DNA of 64,000 nt from the NCBI RefSeq assembly GCF_000003605.2, contig NW_003149272.1, positions 71,374 through 135,373 of the forward strand, read 5' to 3'. The position numbers and the translations under genes are program-made. The notes below the pieces were generated by a model, which was given only the letters and a program-made list of their open reading frames with translations, searched no databases and was not told the origin of the DNA. The stretch's first letter is position 1. Every line of letters begins with the position of its first letter. Below, in pieces: positions 57,301 through 64,000 of this stretch. This DNA comes from Saccoglossus kowalevskii. Lineage: Eukaryota > Hemichordata > Enteropneusta > Harrimaniidae.

Positions 57301-60300
57301 TTGTAAGATCTGTGAGATTGCGAGTTATCAAAATATGATGACATTATTAAATCAATAATGACAACATTTTTTTTTCGCAACGGCATTTCAAAACTAAAGT
57401 CTGCGATTTGTTATTGACCTTATACCTCATGCGTAGCGATACGATCACCGTAACATCGTCAGCTATTGTTGCGATCATTGCTATCTGACTTTTTGGTGAA
57501 CAAATACCAAATTTAGAATGTTTTGTTAATTAAAACGATTCATTGACGATTATCTTAGAATTTACATCAAAATTGCCAACAAGATGTTGTTTTTGAACAT
57601 CGCGAAAAAACATGCACTCTGCACCGTCATATTTAATACCTCAATCGAAATCCCTTTGTAACCCATCATGCATTGTTCGTGATGTCAAAACGTGTGGGGG
57701 GATTGGCACAGGAGGGCGCCGTCCAATTTGGATGGAACATCTTGAAGTCAGTCATTTGTACCCCATCGTCGAAGCACCAACATCCCGTTTACGAACAGAT
57801 GAAATCATTTCAGTGTTTTTACTGAGTAATTCTCAACGAAATATAGAAACATCACATACAAATATACAGGTTCGAAAATTATGTCTATAGCAAAACAATT
57901 TAACCGCCACAAGTTTCTTGCTGGAGTGAGTTCCACATGTGATTTTATTGCGTTAAAAATTTTTCCATTTCAAACTGCGCATGCACACACACAGTTATTT
58001 CTCGAAATGTATACTAATTAGGTATCTTGTTGCTGGTGAAAGTTATTGAAAACATTTTGAGCAATAGTACTAGAGTGAAATATAAACATGCTTCTGCATT
58101 CTTAATGAATTTCATAGGTTGCTATGATCATGGTAAAGAAAAAACCTGTGGTTACTTTCAACAGTTTGCTGGAGTCTGATCAAAAACCTGTCTCAAAAAA
58201 CACCTTTACATCAGTTTTTTGATTATTTTTGTGTTATCGGAAAGCATTTTGGCAAAATTTTACTACAAAGTTAAGATTTTCATTGCTCATGAATATTAAT
58301 TTATGTAAATGAGACGATTATTTCAACCAATCGTGTCATGCAACCCCCTGTCTGTTACGTCGCCTTAGGGCAGTGTTCCTCGGTAATGAGGCACTCTATG
58401 AAAGAGGTACTTCCAGAGGTCAGGGTTTGTTTTTTCTTCTCGTCCACAGTTAAATAATTTTTTCTTCGATTTATTTACAGTTTTCCTTTCAATGCGACTT
58501 AATTTCACTTGTTTTTTTATAAATTTTTGGTAATTAGGTAGTGTCACCAGCAATGAAGTAGTAAAAACTGCAATTAACAGCAGTGCAGCAAATTGGGATA
58601 GATCATCCCGATGTACCCTGCTTTGTGTTTTGTGAGACTTGTTTTGTCACATTACTACCCAAGTATTTGTTTTTGGATTTGCAGGCTTCGCACCCTTGAA
58701 ATACTTGGTAACTTTTTGTAGATTTCCGTTTTTAGCACTGTTTCCGTATGTCTAACAAAAGCGAGATTACCTTTCAATCAATACATGTTATTGTTTTAAA
58801 GTTGTGCAGACTGACACTTGTAAACAATACAATAAGCATTGTGAACAAGATTTCAAGGATCATGGGCGAAACGAAAGCGACGTCGCTTTTTGGTTAAGTG
58901 ACGCAGGCCTGCAGTGCTTGAAAGGCCTGGAGAGAACACTGTACTCTGTAATACTCAGTGATTTGGATATTCACCGGACATCATCAATAAGTGTTTTCTG
59001 TTAATTTACTGTTTCATAGAACAATTACCCGAAAAGTACCTTCCAATCATTGGCTATAAATTCCTCTATCACAAAAAACGTAGATCGCATCAAATATATA
59101 TTCTAATCATTCTCAGATATATATTTTAAATATCAAAAAGTTGTATTGTTACTGCATTTAGGCACTGAATGACTCAATTATTAAACATTCATTTAAAGGT
59201 ACCTACAAAATTGTCACAATAGGTCAAAGGCCGCCGCACTGATCACTGGAATTATATAATGGCTAAGGTATTGGGATTGGTCAAGTTGTTTTTAACTGAA
59301 AATATTTAGGAATATTTTATAAAAAACACATTCATACCTTTTCTAAACACATTGTACTAATAAAACATTGTTTTTCATTCACGGAAATCAATAAAACAAG
59401 ACAAAAGACAATTTCATCTTAATTCCGATTATACATTGAGGTGATAATGTCCACTCTTGGAATTTGCTGTGTTGTGACCATTCAAATTATCTGCAACACT
59501 GCCCTCTAACTATAGGGAATTGATTACTTTGTTTTTCTCATTAAATTTGTCTTTTTGCATTAGATTTTAACGTTGTATAACAAAGTGGACGCCATCAATG
59601 TGAATAAAGTAGTAGACTATATCAAAGGCTTACAGCAAGAAGACGGGTCGTTCACCGGAGACAAGTGGGGTCAGTGTTGTTTTTGACCTTGTTCTTAAGC
59701 TTCTTCTAATTTTTCTTCTTAATGAAGCGGCTGAAATCACTAAGATTCACTGTGTGTTTGACTTACCTGATTGACACCCTCACTTCATTTCTCTTCAGCC
59801 CTCTGCCTTCCATGCCCCTCTACCCCACTCTCCCCCACCCTGCCCACTCGTAATGGTTGATTTATGTTTTTGCAGGTGAAGTTGATACAAGGTTTTCATT
59901 TGTTGCCGTAGCTTGCCTCTCGTTACTGGTGAGTACGGTGGGTTACAAAAAAAAAAAAAGAAAATTTATATAAATTGACAATTGATTATGGTAATGTTAG
60001 TATGACAATGTTTTTTAAAATTAATTTGCTTTTTAATTAATTTCAGGGTCGTCTTGATGAAATCGATGTGGATAAAGCCATGGAATTTGTTTTAAAATGC
60101 ATGAACTATGATGGTGGGTTTGGATGTCTACCCGGATCTGAATCTCATTCTGGTCAGGTAAAGCAATGATTTGTTCTGTTTTTTAGCTCCGCTGTCGACT
60201 TTGTCGAGCGGAGCTCATCATATGAGTGATTGTCCGTTGTCTGTGTCAATGTTTTACTTTTTAGCTCTGCTGTCGACTTTGTCGAGCAGAGCTTATCATA

Positions 60301-62705
60301 TGAGTGATTGTCCGTCGTCGTCCGTGTCAATGTTTTACTTTTTCGACTTCTTCTTGAAAACTATAAGCCTGAATGCTTTGATACTTGGTGTATATGTACC
60401 TTGGGTAGACCTCTCTTATATTTGTTCATTTCATGATGATATCTTCAATTCTCTAATTTTGGTGAATATTTTTGTCATTTTTGGTAAAAAGTGTTATTTT
60501 CAACTTCTTGTTAAAAACCGTACATCCAATTGCTTTGACATTACATATATAGGTACTACATCATACATGTGGACCTTTCTCAGATTTGTTCATTTCATGA
60601 TGATATCTTCAATTCTCCTATTTGGGTGAATATTTTTGTCATTTTTAGTAAAAAGTGATATTTTCGACTTCTTGTTAAAAACCACAAGTCCAATTGCTTT
60701 GATATTACATATATAGGTACTACATGTGGACCTCTCTCAGATTTGTTCATTTTCTAATGATATCTTCTGTTCTTTAATTGCCATGTGCATTGCTAACAGC
60801 GGAGCTATCTCAGCCGATAGGCTGCTTGTTTGACTTCTTCTTGAAAACTACAACCCTGAATGCTTTGATATTTGGTGTATATGTACCTTGGGTAGACCTC
60901 TCTCAGATTTGTTCATTTCATGATGATATCTTCAATTCTCTAATTTTGGTGAATATTTTTGTCATTTTTGGTAAAAAGTGATATTTTCTTCTTGTTAAAA
61001 ACCACAATCATTTATGGTGAAAAATGATATTTTTGAATTCTTGTTGAAAACAGCAAGTCCCATTGCATTGATACTATGCATATTGTTCATTTTCTAATGA
61101 TATCTTCTGTTCTATAATTGAAATGTGCATTGCAAACAGCAGAGCTATCTCAGCCGAGAGGCTGCTTGTTTTATTATTTTAATATGCAAATCAGTGACTG
61201 ATTGTTTTATGACTTGAATTTGTTCGGTTCTATCTCTATTTCAGATCTACTGCTGCGTTGGTATGCTGTCTATCATTGGTCGTTTACATCACATAAATGC
61301 AGATTTGCTTGGATGGTGGCTGTGTGAACGGCAACTACCATCGGGTGGCTTGAATGGTAAGTTAGACTAGAATGGTGGCTTTGCAATTAGTAACGGTAAG
61401 CTACATGTGAAGGAGAGCCATTGGCACCACTAGTGTATACAATTGTTGTTGGCCGAGTGGCTTGGATGGTAGCTTTATGAACGACAACTGCCACAAGGGT
61501 TTTGCAACAATGAAATGTTTACTTATTTCAGAATTACAATGCAGGGTAGAATAATGCCGAGTAGCGACTGAATTGACTTTTAGAAAAAATGTTAACTACT
61601 GTAGAATAGTTTATTTTAGCTGGAATTAATTTTCACTGAAAAGACTTTTTGGGTGTTTTCTATGGAATTTATTTTCACTGATTTTTGAAAAGTTGAATGT
61701 AAAATATAGGAAAAAAGGCATATTCACTGAATTTTATTTTCACTGAATCATTCCATCAGCGAAAATAGCGAAAATTAATTCCAAGCGAAAATAAAGTATT
61801 ACAGTAATCTGTGTTACAACAAAATTCAGTTCATTGTTCATACATGCTTAGATGAACTCAAACTCTAATGTTCATCCACACCACGGTTTTAGAGCATTTG
61901 TTAAAAATTTGTGGATGTGCTACAATAACATATAGTGATGATTCAATCTGTTTCCATGGTTGTGTACAATTCAAAAGACATCTTGTCTAGTTGAGAAAAT
62001 TTTCCAGTTTGCTGTTACATATTTCCCACTAAGTTCTGATCAGCATCGTCAGTTTTGAATTCATTAACACAACTTGACATTGTATTGAGAGAGTGTGACT
62101 GCGATGAGAATACCAATATATTATCATAACTGTTATCTAGGTCGACCTGAAAAACTGCCAGATGTGTGTTATTCCTGGTGGGTGTTAGCATCGTTGAAAA
62201 TCATCGGTAGAATACACTGGATTGATAAAAAGAAATTAGAAACTTTTATATTAGCGTGTCAAGATGATGAGACTGGCGGTTTCTCCGACAGACCTGGTGA
62301 CGTGGTAGGTACACTCAGCATTATATTGCGTGGTAATTGTGTTCCTATCTGCTTTGATTTGTTCTTTTTTAATTTTAGACTCTGGCTCTATTTTATCATA
62401 GCACCTGTTTGTCGCGTCAAAAATTAATTTTTCGAGTACATTGATGTAAACAGTACAAAGTTTGAGAACCTATACTGCGAGTATGCAAAAAATGTTTTTT
62501 GCATTGGAAGTATTTTTCTTCTATTAACTGACATTCTGTTTTTTCCTCACCTTCACAGGTTGATCCATTTCATACTTTATTTGGAATTGCTGGTTTATCG
62601 TTATTAGGAAGTTTTCCAGATAAGATCAAAACTGTCAATCCTGTGTTTTGTATGCCAGAGGAAACGCTGGAAAGAATACGACTACATCCCCAAATACTTT
62701 CCTAG
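54336..62705 (+). CDS. RABGGTB: Rab geranylgeranyltransferase (GGTase-II) beta subunit, 9 coding exons
   Basis: Catalytic beta subunit of the cytosolic enzyme that transfers geranylgeranyl groups to C-terminal cysteines of Rab GTPases. It works with an alpha subunit and Rab escort protein. Coding exons: 54336-54338, 55447-55557, 56433-56630, 59564-59669, 59876-59928, 60047-60157, 61245-61356, 62141-62304, 62559-62705. They sum to 1005 nt, that is 334 residues plus TAG; human is about 331. Every intron is GT-AG; exon junctions 4/5 and 7/8 split glycine codons 140 and 232, the others are phase 0. Prenyltransferase repeats are visible as [42 protein letters not shown] and [10 protein letters not shown]. 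By alignment to the mammalian protein (from memory) the zinc ligands are D239, C241 and H291, and the diphosphate-binding residues H191, R233, K236 and Y242; all are present. No frameshift or premature stop was seen. It is compared with about one extra residue near position 36 and two near 303. Confidence 0.97.
54339..55446 (+). other. RABGGTB intron 1 (1108 bp)
   Basis: GTAAGT donor, ATCCAG acceptor. It separates the ATG-only exon from the rest of the gene. It holds an antisense LINE remnant at 54626-54811; the rest is AT-rich sequence in which I see no feature. Confidence 0.85.
54626..54811 (-). mobile_element. Degenerate non-LTR retrotransposon 3' fragment, antisense in intron 1
   Basis: On the minus strand, one frame reads [14 protein letters not shown] (about 54755-54800). 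After a frameshift another reads [20 protein letters not shown] followed by MECPKY (about 54660-54740). Together these resemble the tail found after reverse transcriptase in LINE-type ORF2 proteins: a basic ETGR-like segment, then C-x2-C and H-x4-C. The frameshift and flanking stops show it is dead. The clade cannot be assigned from so short a piece. Confidence 0.6.
55447..55557 (+). CDS. RABGGTB: RABGGTB coding exon 2
   Basis: Residues 2-38, from [10 protein letters not shown] to KKDYKY. Acceptor ATCCAG, donor GTAAGT, both frames phase 0. It covers the N-terminal segment leading into the first helix ([13 protein letters not shown]). It has one residue more than the mammalian sequence around KKDYKYEY. 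Confidence 0.95.
55776..56141 (+). mobile_element. Non-LTR retrotransposon ORF2 3' fragment, sense in intron 2
   Basis: A single open frame of about 121 codons, entered after a TAA at 55773-55775 and ending in TAA. It begins [14 protein letters not shown], continues [16 protein letters not shown], then has HFIMHC and [13 protein letters not shown]. The C-x2-C...H-x4-C zinc-finger-like motif and the preceding basic stretch are typical of the C-terminal end of invertebrate LINE ORF2 proteins. Only the tail is present, consistent with 5' truncation on insertion. The frame is uninterrupted, so it is younger than the intron 1 fragment. Confidence 0.7.
56433..56630 (+). CDS. RABGGTB: RABGGTB coding exon 3
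   Basis: Residues 39-104, including [19 protein letters not shown] and the first glycine-rich prenyltransferase repeat ([20 protein letters not shown]). Acceptor TATGCAG, donor GTTAGT. This is the most conserved stretch and is nearly identical to the mammalian sequence. Confidence 0.97.
56631..59563 (+). other. RABGGTB intron 3 (2933 bp)
   Basis: The longest intron, GTTAGT to GCATTAG. It is AT-rich with several short open stretches (for example 57612-57890 and 58804-59004), none with a recognisable protein or good splice borders. I see no tandem array or transposon end. Confidence 0.8.
59564..59669 (+). CDS. RABGGTB: RABGGTB coding exon 4
   Basis: Residues 105-139 plus the first base of G140 ([11 protein letters not shown] to DGSFTGDKW). 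Acceptor GCATTAG, donor GTCAGT. It carries the DGSF prenyltransferase repeat core. Confidence 0.95.
59876..59928 (+). CDS. RABGGTB: RABGGTB coding exon 5
   Basis: A 53-nt exon: two bases complete G140, then 17 codons ([17 protein letters not shown]). Acceptor TTTTTGCAG, donor GTGAGT. It is the smallest internal exon and lies between introns of only 206 and 118 bp. Confidence 0.95.
60047..60157 (+). CDS. RABGGTB: RABGGTB coding exon 6
   Basis: Residues 158-194, [14 protein letters not shown] to SESHSGQ. It contains the DGGFGCLPG repeat and H191, equivalent to the mammalian diphosphate-contacting histidine. Acceptor TTTCAG, donor GTAAAG. Confidence 0.95.
60177..61172 (+). repeat. Hairpin-headed dispersed repeat with ~150-170 bp internal monomers (intron 6)
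   Basis: Fills most of intron 6. The head is a hairpin, AGCTCCGCT...AGCGGAGCT (60185-60215), repeated at 60263-60293 as AGCTCTGCT...AGCAGAGCT. Then come about five imperfect monomers containing GACTTCTTCTTGAAAAC, GCTTTGATA and TCATGATGATATCTTC, and a tail GAGCTATCTCAGCCG plus GGCTGCTTGTTT present twice (about 60799-60832 and 61141-61172). The two tails indicate a tandem or nested duplication. The long open frame across it is a by-product of the repeat. Confidence 0.75.
61245..61356 (+). CDS. RABGGTB: RABGGTB coding exon 7
   Basis: Residues 195-231 plus the first base of G232 ([12 protein letters not shown] to QLPSGGLN). Acceptor TATTTCAG, donor GTAAGT. It includes the conserved [19 protein letters not shown] segment. 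Confidence 0.96.
61597..61806. mobile_element. TA-flanked MITE in RABGGTB intron 7 (copy E2)
   Basis: Left end TA-CTGTAGAATAG, right end TATTACAG-TA. The inverted ends continue through GGAATTAATTTTC on both sides. The interior repeats 'TTTTCACTGA'. Exact TA flanks and a length near 210 bp suggest a non-autonomous Tc1/mariner-type element. Related to the copy at 53821. Confidence 0.65.
62141..62304 (+). CDS. RABGGTB: RABGGTB coding exon 8 (zinc site)
   Basis: Two bases complete G232, then residues 233-286. [13 protein letters not shown] supplies diphosphate contacts R233, K236 and Y242 and zinc ligands D239 and C241. It ends in [10 protein letters not shown]. Acceptor TATCTAG, donor GTAGGT. 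Confidence 0.97.
62559..62705 (+). CDS. RABGGTB: RABGGTB coding exon 9 (C-terminus)
   Basis: Residues 287-334 and the TAG stop. [17 protein letters not shown] contains H291, the third zinc ligand. The tail reads [14 protein letters not shown], as in the mammalian protein. Acceptor TTCACAG. The loop [12 protein letters not shown] is about two residues longer than in mammals. Confidence 0.96.
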   Translation, partial: VDPFHTLFGIAGLSLLGSFPDKIKTVNPVFCMPEETLERIRLHPQILS

Positions 62706-62828
62706 ATGCTAAAACTTTCGTAAACATACATCGCTTAGTATGTAGACCAATGGAACATTAAGGCTCACAATTCAACATGTGATAGAATTGTGTGAATAAC
62801 ATCAAATTTTTGTTATATGTATGGCTAT

Positions 62829-62834
62829 ATTAAA
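62829..62834 (+). promoter_or_regulatory. Possible RABGGTB polyadenylation signal ATTAAA
   Basis: ATTAAA, formed at the junction with the family B MITE terminus (TTAAAG). It is 124 bp past the stop codon. If used, the signal was supplied by the transposon. The alternative is AATAAA at 63182. Confidence 0.3.
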
Positions 62835-62923
62835 GCGAGAGGGTCGTCACATGCGCGGGAATTCCCAAGCGACGATAACAACGCACGCTAAGAATGCAAA
62901 GGTTAATGACTCCCCTGCTTTAA
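62830..62923. mobile_element. TTAA-ended MITE, family B, deleted copy in RABGGTB 3' UTR
   Basis: Begins TTAAAGCGAGAGGGTCGTCAC and ends CTCCCCTGCTTTAA. The interior (GCGACGATAACAACGCACGC) matches the copy at 53409 but lacks about 60 bp near the right side. It lies 125 bp past the RABGGTB stop codon, so it is probably transcribed in the 3' UTR. Confidence 0.65.
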
Positions 62924-63181
62924 TGTAGGAACATCAAAATAACTTATTGCACATTCTGATTCATTAAATCTTCTTAATCAGCAGTTTATCAGTTTCACTG
63001 ATGTACACATGCACAAAGTCATTGTTATTTGCAACTAGAGACATTTTAGCTAGTATTAGTTTAGGGTTACACCAGTACAACCAGTGGCTGGTGACCTCTC
63101 AATACCAAAACGGAACTCTTTTTATGCAAGCACAAAACATGTTTTGTTTTTTTAATTTCCTATTTATTGAACTTATGTACA

Positions 63182-63187
63182 AATAAA
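63182..63187 (+). promoter_or_regulatory. Possible RABGGTB polyadenylation signal AATAAA
   Basis: Canonical hexamer 477 bp past the stop codon, followed by a T-rich stretch (TCTTGTTTTTG at about 63207). The first canonical AATAAA on this strand after the coding end that I noticed. Confidence 0.4.
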
Positions 63188-63535
63188 AACTCATCCAGAA
63201 ACATTTCTCTTGTTTTTGACTAAATGGTACTCACTTTTAGACTTTACAATACGATATATACATAGGCAATTGTGGTCAATGTACTTACTATTAACCAAAG
63301 GAGGGGGTTGCTGGGTCGGGAAAGGCAACTGGCACATTTGTATTTTGTCTGCCTGCGAAGTGTACAGGTGCACTTAAATGCATCTGTCCATGATTTGACT
63401 GGCATTACATAAAGTTGAGATCCATAGACCCCCAACACATTAATGTACGTGAGTGTGAGTGATACCCACTAACATGACAAAGGTTTTGTTTCGGGCTTGA
63501 ACCTTTGACATTCAATGAAATATTTGTGACTAAAA

Positions 63536-63541
63536 TTTATT
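63536..63541 (-). promoter_or_regulatory. Possible polyadenylation signal for the minus-strand gene
   Basis: AATAAA on the minus strand, about 140 bp after the TGA of the candidate exon at 63680-63765. It makes that gene convergent with RABGGTB, the two 3' ends being a few hundred bp apart. Confidence 0.3.
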
Positions 63542-63679
63542 CAAAGATTTGTTTTCTTTCTTCTTTTCAAAAGCAGGCTATCCTTATCTTACAAAAAAAT
63601 ATAAATATTTTGGAATGTACATTTCAAGATTGGTCACAGTCTGAATACACAAACATTGTCGTCAGTCAATCTGTCAGCT

Positions 63680-63765
63680 TCACGCTTCCAGCTTTGGTTT
63701 ATATCCAACAATTTCATCCCAGCCTTTACGACATGTCTTGACTATCCAATCATGTTCATCATCAT
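63680..63765 (-). CDS. Probable last coding exon of an unrecognised convergent gene
   Basis: On the minus strand an acceptor (TTGTTTCATTTCAG) is followed by two bases of a split codon, then 27 codons starting [20 protein letters not shown] and ending YKPKLEA, then TGA (63682-63680). The other two frames stop within a few codons of the acceptor. A minus-strand AATAAA lies at 63541-63536. The peptide is charged and reads like a globular C-terminus, but I do not recognise the family. The rest of the gene would lie beyond the window's right edge. Confidence 0.45.
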
Positions 63766-64000
63766 CTGAAATGAAACAATAGATCGATGGAGTGTATAAT
63801 AATTTTTTTTTATGATATAAATTTTATGTATGACTAACAAAATTACACAGCCTTTCATTTAGGCAAAACAAAATACACACAAAAAGCATGACCCCCCCCC
63901 CCCACCCTGCAGTATGTATATGTTGGAAGAGGGGAAAAAGTCATCGTAAACCTTAACCTGTTATGACCTTAACCATGATTTCATATCAAACGTCCCACTA

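Noticed and set aside
60171-60629. 152-codon frame containing [10 protein letters not shown] and VYVPWVDLS repeats
   Set aside because: Lies in RABGGTB intron 6, inside the hairpin-headed repeat, and is repeated at 60778-60981.

Overview
The window is animal nuclear DNA, AT-rich and free of prokaryotic gene organisation. It carries one clear protein gene, split by eight GT-AG introns, among microsatellites, minisatellites, short inverted-repeat DNA transposons and decayed LINE fragments. A scaffold gap shows it is draft assembly. The conserved gene, its many introns and the repeat content suggest an invertebrate bilaterian with a slowly evolving gene structure, such as a deuterostome or lophotrochozoan. 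I cannot name the species.

The gene, at 54336-62705 (+), is RABGGTB, the catalytic beta subunit of Rab geranylgeranyltransferase (GGTase-II). All nine coding exons are present, join without a frame error and give a 334-residue protein (human is about 331). All zinc ligands and diphosphate-binding residues are in place. The first coding exon holds only the ATG. The introns carry a sense LINE fragment (intron 2), an antisense LINE fragment (intron 1), a hairpin-headed dispersed repeat (intron 6) and a TA-flanked MITE (intron 7). A TTAA-flanked MITE lies in the 3' UTR. At 63680-63765 the minus strand carries what looks like the last coding exon of an unrecognised convergent neighbour.

The first 53 kb are gene-poor. 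Most open frames there are non-ATG, short, or repeat-derived. The best hints of coding are near 43 kb: a minus-strand terminal-exon-like segment (42848-43017), a perfect NRF1-type site (43655-43666), and a possible two-exon small ORF on the plus strand (43688-44014). These are weak calls. The rest is intergenic or intronic sequence with a compound tetranucleotide array (22.4-23.2 kb), a CTAGT/GTAGT satellite (31.0-31.6 kb), a CRE-containing minisatellite (13.1-13.3 kb), a minisatellite of splice-acceptor-like units (52.6-53.4 kb), and a TTAA-ended MITE family with two near-identical 133-bp copies at 14956 and 48936.

The N gap at 49802-50050 is bracketed by identical 86-bp sequences, so it is probably an unmerged overlap. 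I found no CRISPR array, operon, rRNA or convincing tRNA. The most interesting leads are a TTAA element carrying an exon-like ATG segment (20924-21222), the compensated hairpin pair in intron 6, and an apparent excess of TCACGTGA palindromes in the gene-poor part.
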